A program made the translations under genes and the position numbers. Positions 16,876-23,305 of a DNA stretch of 24,876 bases are shown here, piece after piece (within the stretch, counting starts at the first letter, position 1; every line of letters begins with the position of its first letter). This DNA is from a virus: the IMG/VR virus record IMGVR_UViG_3300005732_000030, positions 1 through 24,876 of that record; one strand, written 5' to 3'. The notes under the pieces are model-generated. The model searched no databases. It was not told the origin of the DNA and was given only the letters and a program-made list of their open reading frames with translations.

Positions 16876-17139
16876 ATGGACGGCGATTTGAAGTGGGTGA
16901 TTGGTATCGCCGTATCAATGGTTATCTCTTTCGGCGGTATCATGATTACCACCTTCCGCAACATGTCAACCAAGATCGCAAAGACCCACGACCGCATCGA
17001 CGACGTAAAAGACAAGTACGTACGACGCGACGATCTCGACGGACACTTGACCCGGATAGACCGTACAGTACACGAGATCAGAGAAGAGATGCGCGAGAAC
17101 CACCGACAGGTTCTCGCGGCGTTATCCTCCAAAGACTAA
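16876..17139 (+). CDS. Holin-like membrane protein with coiled coil, 87 aa
   Basis: ATG 16876 has GGAG at 16865-16868 with seven-base spacing. A GTG at 16858 would add six residues and also has a weak SD. Residues 6-27 form one hydrophobic segment (WVIGIAVSMVISFGGIMITTF). The rest is a charged coiled coil (KTHDRIDDVKDKYVRRDDLDG ending in IREEMRENHRQVLAAL). This one-TM plus coiled-coil form is common next to endolysin and spanin genes in alphaproteobacterial phages. It is the only holin candidate in the cassette (T7 gp17.5 is also a one-TM holin), but function is inferred from position and topology. The gene overlaps the opposite-strand zinc-finger gene tail-to-tail by four bases. Confidence 0.6.
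   Translation: MDGDLKWVIGIAVSMVISFGGIMITTFRNMSTKIAKTHDRIDDVKDKYVRRDDLDGHLTRIDRTVHEIREEMRENHRQVLAALSSKD
17092..17118. terminator. Perfect hairpin at the convergent junction, possible bidirectional terminator
   Basis: CGCGAGAACC (17092-17101) and GGTTCTCGCG (17109-17118) are perfect inverted copies with a seven-base loop ACCGACA. The hairpin lies in the last codons of the + strand holin-like gene, 18 bases before the stop of the - strand gene. There is no clear U-tract on either side, although the - strand continues pyrimidine-rich (CTCTTCTCT). Its place where two operons meet suggests it blocks or pauses converging polymerases, or protects 3' ends. Confidence 0.4.
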
Positions 17140-17441
17140 CTTCTGTATAGGAACGTATCGACCTGCACGTCCGAGGCGCGCTTGTGCGACCGCTTCCGGC
17201 CCGCCTCTTCGTCTTCGCGTTTGAACACCTCGATCATGGCCGAAGCTCTGCCGTCTAGTCGCAAGCTCTCGAATTGGTCAGGATCGGTCGCTTCGATCAT
17301 AAGCAGATCGTACAGCGCTGCACCTCGTTGAGCGCGCCTATTGTTGAACGTGCGCCGACACGCGGCGCAACAGAAGTCCGAGGTGAACTGTCGGGACGTG
17401 AAGCTCCCTTTGCACTCTAGGCAGGTACGTTTGTAGGGCAT
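17136..17441 (-). CDS. CxxC zinc-finger protein, 101 aa
   Basis: The ATG at 17441 has AAAGGA eight bases upstream on the - strand. Residues 7-28 form a zinc-ribbon-like knuckle: C7-x2-C10, then C24/C25 and C28, followed by the basic patch RRTFNNRRAQRG. Residues 42-80 are helical with ALYDLLMIEA. I recall this family (CxxC pair, NNRR, then G-A-x-x-YDL) from alphaproteobacterial phage genomes, where its role is unknown. Zinc-dependent nucleic-acid binding is inferred. It is the last gene of the leftward unit and is separated from Prim-Pol by 89 bases holding a promoter-like sequence, so it may be expressed on its own. Confidence 0.65.
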   Translation of the reverse strand: MPYKRTCLECKGSFTSRQFTSDFCCAACRRTFNNRRAQRGAALYDLLMIEATDPDQFESLRLDGRASAMIEVFKREDEEAGRKRSHKRASDVQVDTFLYRS

Positions 17442-17492
17442 AGAAGATCCTTTCGAGCCGATTAGACAGGCGCGATCGCCAGCGTCTAGTTG

Positions 17493-17522
17493 ACTGTAGA
17501 GGATTCCTATCCGACTAGTCAA
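17493..17522 (-). promoter_or_regulatory. Candidate sigma70-type promoter for the zinc-finger gene
   Basis: On the - strand, TTGACT (17522-17517) is followed after 18 bases by TACAGT (17498-17493), matching the -35 at five of six and the -10 at four of six positions. The predicted start near 17486 lies about 45 bases before the zinc-finger ATG. The same stretch contains the palindrome GACTAGTC (17513-17520) over the -35 box, which could be an operator. This is the largest non-coding gap in the window. Confidence 0.4.
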
Positions 17523-17530
17523 GTCGTACT

Positions 17531-19495
17531 TTACGTCATGACTATGACGAGCGTAGAGCGCGCACCTTCCCCTTCGCGTTTAGCGTGCAGTGTGCGCCCC
17601 TTGATCTCCGTCGGCGTAGCGAACAGACCTTCTATGCGCTTCTTCACTTCGGTGTCCGACTTGTTGGCGTACAGCGGCTCTTCGGTCTTCACCACCGCTA
17701 CCGCCTGACCGACAGGCATGGACGCTTGACCGTTCGCCGTCAACGTGGCCATGATTATATCAGCGATGCGGGATCGAATGTTCATTGTGTTCTTTTTCAA
17801 CTCGGCGTGACGCAGTACCCCTACGACATCTCCGCTGGGTATCTTGCAACCTTCTTTGCGGAACCATGTTGCTTGCTCGGAGGACAGAGCGAGGTTCATC
17901 TTAGCGTCGTCGAGGCGCACCCACGTGTTGCGCTCTGCGTCTTGCAGACCGTAGTCCTCACAGTCTTGCGCCGAAGCGTTCATAAGAGTGAAGCTGATAC
18001 GAGACTTGTACACGATACCGGACGCGCCACGTGATATGTCCATGTTACCGATGCGCTCTTCTTGCCGAGACTGCCCCGCTTTGGTGGTGTGGTGCAGTAC
18101 GAGAGAAGCGACGTTCGCCTTTCGCGCTACCGCCTGCAAGGTCTTCATGACGAAGTTCATGTGAGGGTTGTCCCCCTCGTCCACGTCGTGAATGTCAACA
18201 AGAGGGTCGTACACCACAAGGCCCACGTCGTCGTCCGAGGCGAACTCGACAAGCTGGTTGACCACGGCGTCGTTTACTACAGGCACGCGGCCTTGTGCGG
18301 ATACGAGGCGAAGGTCTATGTCGCTCGACGAAAGCAACACGACTTGTTTCTTAACTTCGTTATAGTCGAGATTGTACGACTGACACACGGCGTACAGCCT
18401 GCGCGACTGCTCGGCCCGGTCATCTTCGCCATTGTACACGATAGCTTTGCACTTCACGTGACAGGTGTACGGGCCGAACGATCTGCCGAGCGCCATGTGC
18501 GCCACGATAGCGAGCGACAAAGACGACTTGCCCGCGCTGCCCGGAGCTAAGAGCAGGGTCGTCTCGTGCAGCATGAGCACCCGGTCGAGCATCCATGGCC
18601 GAGGTGGGATGGAAGTGGGATCGAGCGCATTGCCAAACTCTATCTGGTTCTGTGAGAATACAGACGGCGGGGGCGCGACCTCCACGTTGGCAAACAGGAC
18701 CGAAGGATCGAGACGGCCCATGTCTGCGGTGCCGTACTGCGCAGCGTTCTCGACCTTCCCACGAAGCTCGTCTAAACTCCACGGCGGTATGCAGCGCGGG
18801 TTCCAGTGCTCGGCAAGCAGAGCGTACGCAGTGTCCACCGACAGCGCCATCTCCCGCACAAGACGGGCTGCGGTGACGAACGTAGTCTCGTCACCTCGCT
18901 GTCCTTCAACGGCCACGGGTGCCGACTGCAAGAATCGGACGCCTGCCTCGATAGAAGCAGGGCTGTCTAGCGCGGATGTGACGGCGGTTTCGCGTCGTTC
19001 GTAGGGGTCACGCAGCCGTTGTGACACTCCGTCAGGAACGTAGCTCGGCTCGCGGTCAGTGACAACCGTGTACGCCACCCCGTCAATGGTGGAACCGGGT
19101 GCGACGACAAAACCGTTATGGGACCGTATGTCCACGTCGGCAGCGATGGGCGCATTAGAGCTATCAGGACCGACGAAATAGCAGTGGTACCCGTTAGTAG
19201 GTGTCTGTACTACCAGTGTTTCATAGTGCCCTCCTAGTTGCATGTACTGGTTGTGACCGTCTTTGCCGTCTTTAACATCGACGTCCACCACCACCATGTC
19301 GTTGCACAGTGTGCCGATGTTAAAGTCTTGCTCGACTTGCAACACGGGGTCGCGCCACAAACGGATGATGGTGTCGCGATCTGTCGTCGCTACCGCTGGC
19401 CAGTCTTGGTGCAGCGGCTCCTTTGTGTTCGGTGCTAGGGGGAAGACGGGGAAACCACGCTCAGCCCACGCCAGCGCAGCTTGTAGTTTACCCAT
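17531..19495 (-). CDS. Prim-Pol / RepA-like helicase fusion protein, 654 aa
   Basis: Residues 1-165 form a bifunctional primase-polymerase (AEP, Prim-Pol type) domain: FPVFPL near the N-terminus, catalytic Asp71 and Asp73 in VVVDVDV, His104 in NGYHCYF, and DIRSHNGFVVAPGS at 122-135. Residues 170-265 resemble the PriCT-type linker after such domains (GDETTFVTAARLVRE). Residues 290-570 are a RecA-like RepA/AAA_25 helicase: Walker A APGSAGKSS (317-325), Walker B LVVYD (Asp430), and LVLHHTTK (466-472). The C-terminal 80 residues look like a winged helix. One protein could thus prime and unwind, replacing T7 gp4. It starts directly after the stop of the winged-helix gene and lies downstream of the polymerase gene in one leftward unit. 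Confidence 0.85.
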   Translation of the reverse strand: MGKLQAALAWAERGFPVFPLAPNTKEPLHQDWPAVATTDRDTIIRLWRDPVLQVEQDFNIGTLCNDMVVVDVDVKDGKDGHNQYMQLGGHYETLVVQTPTNGYHCYFVGPDSSNAPIAADVDIRSHNGFVVAPGSTIDGVAYTVVTDREPSYVPDGVSQRLRDPYERRETAVTSALDSPASIEAGVRFLQSAPVAVEGQRGDETTFVTAARLVREMALSVDTAYALLAEHWNPRCIPPWSLDELRGKVENAAQYGTADMGRLDPSVLFANVEVAPPPSVFSQNQIEFGNALDPTSIPPRPWMLDRVLMLHETTLLLAPGSAGKSSLSLAIVAHMALGRSFGPYTCHVKCKAIVYNGEDDRAEQSRRLYAVCQSYNLDYNEVKKQVVLLSSSDIDLRLVSAQGRVPVVNDAVVNQLVEFASDDDVGLVVYDPLVDIHDVDEGDNPHMNFVMKTLQAVARKANVASLVLHHTTKAGQSRQEERIGNMDISRGASGIVYKSRISFTLMNASAQDCEDYGLQDAERNTWVRLDDAKMNLALSSEQATWFRKEGCKIPSGDVVGVLRHAELKKNTMNIRSRIADIIMATLTANGQASMPVGQAVAVVKTEEPLYANKSDTEVKKRIEGLFATPTEIKGRTLHAKREGEGARSTLVIVMT

Positions 19496-19741
19496 CTACT
19501 TCTTCCGTTCGATCTTCTCTAGCCGATACGTTTGCTTGATGACGCCGGGAACGATGCGCTTGTTCTTGAGCTTCTCGTTTATGCGCGCTATGACGCTGCC
19601 GAGACGTTGCTGCATGACGCGCACTTCGGTGTCTTCGCTGTGCGAAGCCGGGTACGCAGCTTTGTGCATGTCGGCTATGCGTATGTCCTCGTTAAGAACT
19701 AACGCGTCGTACACACGCTTCTGTAAGTGTGAAAGTCTCAT
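19496..19741 (-). CDS. Small winged-helix protein, 81 aa
   Basis: Starts at ATG 19741 with GAGGG upstream and ends exactly where the Prim-Pol gene begins. Residues 1-15 form a helix (LSHLQKRVYDALV). Residues 38-75 (DTEVRVMQQRLGSVIARINE, then VPGVIKQTYRLEK) resemble the recognition helix and wing of response-regulator-type winged-helix domains. No sensor or catalytic part is present. A role in DNA binding at the replication origin or in transcription control is inferred from fold and position between polymerase and primase genes. Confidence 0.6.
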   Translation of the reverse strand: MRLSHLQKRVYDALVLNEDIRIADMHKAAYPASHSEDTEVRVMQQRLGSVIARINEKLKNKRIVPGVIKQTYRLEKIERKK

Positions 19742-19753
19742 GCCTGTCGCCCT

Positions 19754-21940
19754 CTACTTTACGTACCGAGTATCTTCCCACGCACCGACCGACACGGGAA
19801 GCCCCGTGTACACTTCGTCTTTGCGTGCCATGATCTCGGCAAATTCGTTTTCGTTATGATGCGACCCGTCGGCCACCTCGGATAATATCTCGTCGTGCAC
19901 GGTCAGTATGATCGGATACCCTGCGGCTTCGACGTTGAACATGGCGTCCACCATGACGTCGCGTGCCGTGGCTTGCACGATGTTCTCACACTGTAACCCG
20001 CCGTACAAAGACTGCTTAGTCCACTGGCGGGTGCGGCTATCGGTGCCCCAGAACGTGACCTTGCGCTTCCAAGTTGTATACTCGCTGCCATCTGCGCGTG
20101 TAAAGGTGCGCTCTTCCTGCACGATCTCAGGGGACGAGTAGCACAACATCCGGCCCGAAGGCAGGACGCACCACAGCGCTCTTTGATCCGAGTAGTAAGC
20201 GACGCGCTGTGTGTGCTCCGGGTGCACGACGTTGCCGGGTGCGGCCACGGCTTCGATAGCTGCGTCCTGATAGTTCCACCACGACTGCACGATTGCGGGG
20301 TTCGCCTTGCGCCAGTTGTCAACAAGCACTTGCAGGGCGGTCCACTCTCGTTCGAACAGGCCCATTCTGTTTGTGCCCTTGCGGTGGTACTTCGCAGCGG
20401 TCTCGTTCCACTGTTGCGCAGGCGTGGCCTGCTCGACCGGAAGCGATAACTCGAACGGGTTGACCCCGTAGTTCGCACCCATCTGTAGGTACGCACCGAC
20501 CCCGCCTTGGTATCCGAGCGACAGTTCTTGCACCTTGCCGATCTGACGATTGGCCTTTGTCACGTCGTCCACTGCGATGTCGAACGACCGCGCGTAGCCG
20601 AGCTTGTACAGGTCCGGTCCTACCTTATCGTCGTAATCTTGGAACGCTTGCAGCTTCCACATCTCGTTTGCAAGCCACGCGTTGACCCGGCCCTCAATGT
20701 TCGAGAAGTCACCGCCGATAAACCGCTTGCCTTCGGGCGCTTTGATAGACGAGCGCAACGCCTTGGATAGTAGCTCCAAAGGTTCGAGCGGTCCGTGCAC
20801 GGACACGATAAGCTCGTATATGTCTTTCGGTTTCAGCGACGGGTCGGCGCACAGTTCGTGCAACCACTGTACCTTTTCGTGCAAGAAGTCATCATCGAAG
20901 TTCTCGTTGGGTCCGGCAGCGTTGCGCGGGTAGTTCTGGGGTTGCGTCAGTCGCCCCGCCCACCGTCCAGTAGACGCACCGTGATAGTTGACAAGTCCTC
21001 GGATACGACCGTCGCTCGACACACACTTCTGCTTAGACCGATACTTCGCAGTGCTTGTCTTCCACGCTGCCTGCCGCAGCTTGATCGCTTGAAACGCAGT
21101 GTCGTCTAGCGCGCACTGCGCAAGGAAGATCACGTCATCGACCTCCCCCTTGGCCAAGCTGGTACACTCTACGCCGCGCGCGTTCAACCACTCAATAATC
21201 TTCTTGTCGTTGCTGCACTTTGGCACGGCGCGGTCAGTGATCTCTCGCATAACGCGGTCGTTCTGCTTCTTGCTGTACTCGACGAGTTGCGCCGCACGTT
21301 CGACAAAGCCTTCGTCAATCGGCACGCCTCGCTCGTTGATAAGCTGATCGAACTCCCACACCTGCCGCTCGCGCTCTGTCAGCGGAGGCAGCATCTCGTC
21401 AGCCTGTGTCTCCACTTCGACGTCGCGTCCGCAATATAGCATGTTGCGATCTATGTCGGCAGGGTCGTCCCACCATGTGATGCTTCCGTCCTCGTTGAAG
21501 CGGCGCGGCTTCGCCATCTTCATCATGAGGCGGTTGCCCTCCATGTCTTTATCTAGCGCAGTGCCCAAAGCGATGCCGAGCTTGCCGAGCGCTTGCGGGT
21601 GTGCAATCGCGGCGGCGCGGGACATGGTGCAGTCTTGTTGTTGTATTGTCATGTACGGCCAGTGCGGGCACAGCCGACCGACGAGTATCCAGTTCCATAT
21701 AGTGCGTTCGAACGCAGCGTTGTGGCACCCTATCGTACCACCGTTGCGTACGTGATCGAGAAGCGCGACCGGATCGGGATAACCCGGTCGCCACTCGTAC
21801 CACGGTCCGGTGTTACCGATGCGATAGCAGAACCCCCACGGCCACGTGGTCGGGTCTTCGGCGTATCGGTACACCCCGGACTTAACAAGGTCCGTTGCAC
21901 TCCGCGTCTCGAAGTCGATATGTGCAGTCGGACCTTGCAT
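19754..21940 (-). CDS. Family A DNA polymerase with 3'-5' exonuclease, 728 aa
   Basis: The exonuclease domain (1-190) shows Exo I IDFET (Asp9, Glu11), Exo II HNAAFE (Asn74, with Glu78 where Asp is usual) and Exo III YCGRD (Tyr169, Asp173). The polymerase domain has TGRWAGR and QPQNYPR (324-339), motif A GGDFSNIEGR (Asp411, Glu416), the O-helix with Arg465, Lys469, Leu473 and Tyr477, and motif C VHDE (His682, Asp683, Glu684). Leu473 aligns with E. coli Pol I Phe762. There is no 5' nuclease domain and no DnaJ-like insert. It is expected to be the replicative phage polymerase, working with the DUF2815 ssDNA-binding protein and the Prim-Pol/helicase. The ATG at 21940 is three bases after the preceding gene's stop, with a weak SD. 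Confidence 0.9.
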   Translation of the reverse strand: MQGPTAHIDFETRSATDLVKSGVYRYAEDPTTWPWGFCYRIGNTGPWYEWRPGYPDPVALLDHVRNGGTIGCHNAAFERTIWNWILVGRLCPHWPYMTIQQQDCTMSRAAAIAHPQALGKLGIALGTALDKDMEGNRLMMKMAKPRRFNEDGSITWWDDPADIDRNMLYCGRDVEVETQADEMLPPLTERERQVWEFDQLINERGVPIDEGFVERAAQLVEYSKKQNDRVMREITDRAVPKCSNDKKIIEWLNARGVECTSLAKGEVDDVIFLAQCALDDTAFQAIKLRQAAWKTSTAKYRSKQKCVSSDGRIRGLVNYHGASTGRWAGRLTQPQNYPRNAAGPNENFDDDFLHEKVQWLHELCADPSLKPKDIYELIVSVHGPLEPLELLSKALRSSIKAPEGKRFIGGDFSNIEGRVNAWLANEMWKLQAFQDYDDKVGPDLYKLGYARSFDIAVDDVTKANRQIGKVQELSLGYQGGVGAYLQMGANYGVNPFELSLPVEQATPAQQWNETAAKYHRKGTNRMGLFEREWTALQVLVDNWRKANPAIVQSWWNYQDAAIEAVAAPGNVVHPEHTQRVAYYSDQRALWCVLPSGRMLCYSSPEIVQEERTFTRADGSEYTTWKRKVTFWGTDSRTRQWTKQSLYGGLQCENIVQATARDVMVDAMFNVEAAGYPIILTVHDEILSEVADGSHHNENEFAEIMARKDEVYTGLPVSVGAWEDTRYVK

Positions 21941-21943
21941 GTG

Positions 21944-22243
21944 TTACACCAACGGCGACTGTGCCGGGTCGGTAACAGGCACGACGAACCAATCGTCCGC
22001 CATGACGTCGCCCATGCTTGGTTGCCACACGCCCACGGTACCGGACACGTCACACAGGTCGATGTGCGGGCGGTACGTTACATCCGACCCTTCGCCGAGG
22101 ATAGATAGCAAAGGCTCGCGGTTCACCTTGAAGTTACTTCCGGGCACGAGGAACACGAACATGCCTTGTCCGTTCCACCCGCCACGGCACAGCCGTTTGC
22201 CCGCTTTGATCTCGTCGAGTGCTTGTGAGAAGTTCATACCCAT
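21944..22243 (-). CDS. tad2: Tad2-like anti-Thoeris protein (DUF2829 family), 99 aa
   Basis: The protein matches the DUF2829/Tad2 pattern nearly end to end: MNFSQALDEIKAGKRLCRGGW (two blocks), then NGQGMFVFLVPGS (24-36), a hydrophobic stretch with EPLLSIL, TYRPHIDL (56-63), GTVGVW (68-73) and a final MADDWFVV (81-88). Tad2 proteins bind and sequester the gcADPR signal made by Thoeris ThsB, preventing ThsA activation. Start: AAGGAG (22250-22255) gives six-base spacing to ATG 22243; ATGs at 22249 and 22237 are in the same frame. A GTG at 22321 overlapping the upstream stop (GTGA) could extend it by 26 residues. It sits between the ssDNA-binding protein and polymerase genes. Family assignment is by motif memory, so binding specificity is not shown. 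Confidence 0.75.
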   Translation of the reverse strand: MGMNFSQALDEIKAGKRLCRGGWNGQGMFVFLVPGSNFKVNREPLLSILGEGSDVTYRPHIDLCDVSGTVGVWQPSMGDVMADDWFVVPVTDPAQSPLV

Positions 22244-22249
22244 TGTCAT

Positions 22250-22255
22250 CTCCTT
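22250..22255 (-). promoter_or_regulatory. Ribosome binding site for the Tad2-like gene
   Basis: On the - strand AAGGAG ends six bases before ATG 22243 and directly abuts ATG 22249. It is the best SD in the leftward unit and argues that a short form starting at 22243 is made, whether or not the upstream GTG at 22321 is also used. Confidence 0.6.
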
Positions 22256-22317
22256 GGTTGCAGGGTTGTAGAGAGCGGCTCGGGTAAAGTCGCCGCTCCC
22301 GTAGTCAATCCCGATCT

Positions 22318-23223
22318 TCACAGATCGTTCATTGCTTGATCGTACTCCGCCCACGATCCGTAACCTTGAGGCACGGGACCGCGAGGGTCCGCCGCTGCCG
22401 GAGCGGGCTGACCGGGCATGGTGTACTGCGCGCCGCCTGCGGGCGGTGCAGCCGGAGCAGGAGCGGCGGCAGGCGGGGCCGCGTGAGTGCCCCCGGCAGG
22501 GGGAGGCGGCATAGCGCCCGGCGCAGGAGGTTGGCCCCCGGCAGGCATGTTGCCCGCCACCTGACCCGGCTGGATCGCAGGCGTTTGGATCGCGCCCTTG
22601 GCCGCAGCGAACGTCTTGTTCGGGTCGGGCGCACCGCCGCCGAACTTGGTGTCGTCGCCGATAATCATCACGCTCTGCAAGCCGAAGCCGACGCCCTTCT
22701 TGCGCGGGTCTTTGTAGCTGTACGCGTTGACCGCGCAGATAGCCCACACGCCGGGGTACACTTTGGACTGATCGACGATAGGGTTGCCACGTGCGTCAAC
22801 GACGGGCGGCTTGAACTTCGACGTGCACGTCATGAACACGCAGCCCGGAGTGAAGCCGCCGAACTTGGCCTTTTCGGCTTGATCTCGGAACGGGCTGTGC
22901 AGTCCGTAGTATTGACCCGACGCAGCGTCGTAGTGGTCGGCGAAGTCCTGAGCGCAGATGCGATGGTACTCTTCGTAGAACAGACCGAAGTCGGCCATGG
23001 GTGTGAACAACAACGCTGCTCCGTACTTCGGGTTCTCCATCTTTGCCGACGGCTGCGGCAGTTCGAACAGTGTGTCGAACGCCAGACGGACAGGTCCGGT
23101 CAGAATGTCGCCTGTCTCGTTGCCCGTCTCGGCGTCGATAACCTTTTGAATGGGTACGCTCTGTGCGGTTTGCTGTATCCAAGCATCGCCAACGATGCTG
23201 TCTCGTACGATAGTGGTTGTCAT
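22318..23223 (-). CDS. ssDNA-binding protein (DUF2815 family), 301 aa
   Basis: Residues 30-200 form the beta-rich DUF2815 domain: GPVRLAFDTLFEL, KYGAALLFTP, then GGFTPGCVFMTCTSKFKPPVV and VWAICAVNAYSYKDPRKKGVGFGLQSV, an OB-fold-like series. Residues about 205-280 are a flexible Pro/Ala/Gly linker. The protein ends with a short acidic/hydrophobic tip (EYDQAMNDL), as ssDNA-binding proteins use to recruit partners. DUF2815 proteins occur with DUF2800 nucleases and family A polymerases in phage replication modules, as here. The ATG at 23223 has a GAGAG-type SD. The stop overlaps a GTG of the Tad2-like frame (GTGA). Confidence 0.8.
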   Translation of the reverse strand: MTTTIVRDSIVGDAWIQQTAQSVPIQKVIDAETGNETGDILTGPVRLAFDTLFELPQPSAKMENPKYGAALLFTPMADFGLFYEEYHRICAQDFADHYDAASGQYYGLHSPFRDQAEKAKFGGFTPGCVFMTCTSKFKPPVVDARGNPIVDQSKVYPGVWAICAVNAYSYKDPRKKGVGFGLQSVMIIGDDTKFGGGAPDPNKTFAAAKGAIQTPAIQPGQVAGNMPAGGQPPAPGAMPPPPAGGTHAAPPAAAPAPAAPPAGGAQYTMPGQPAPAAADPRGPVPQGYGSWAEYDQAMNDL

Positions 23224-23271
23224 GAGGTTTGCTCTCTTTCTGCTTGTTAGCTTTTAGGTGTTGACCCTGCA

Positions 23272-23305
23272 CCGCCACCCGTCACGTCGAATTACCGGGT
23301 GGCGG
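23272..23305 (-). promoter_or_regulatory. Strong hairpin between nuclease and ssDNA-binding protein genes
   Basis: CCGCCACCCG (23272-23281) and CGGGTGGCGG (23296-23305) are perfect 10-base inverted copies with a 14-base loop. The stop codon of the nuclease gene lies in the loop. On the - strand no U-tract follows, so a classic terminator is unlikely; an attenuator, RNase barrier or 3'-end stabiliser that adjusts downstream expression is more likely. Confidence 0.45.

Noticed and set aside
17442-17522. 27-residue upstream extension of the zinc-finger protein from TTG 17522
   Set aside because: The ATG at 17441 has a good SD, the extension has no conserved feature, and the region holds promoter-like sequence.
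19754-21940. DnaJ-like zinc insert in the polymerase, as in HMO-2011
   Set aside because: No CxxCxGxG repeats are present; the few cysteines are scattered.
22322-22747. Long upstream extension of the Tad2-like frame to 22747
   Set aside because: This part runs out of frame through the ssDNA-binding gene and encodes Arg-rich sequence unrelated to the family; only the part from 22321 or 22243 is supported.
22336-23250. 304-codon open frame on the + strand opposite the ssDNA-binding gene
   Set aside because: Arg-rich antisense product; the - strand frame matches DUF2815.
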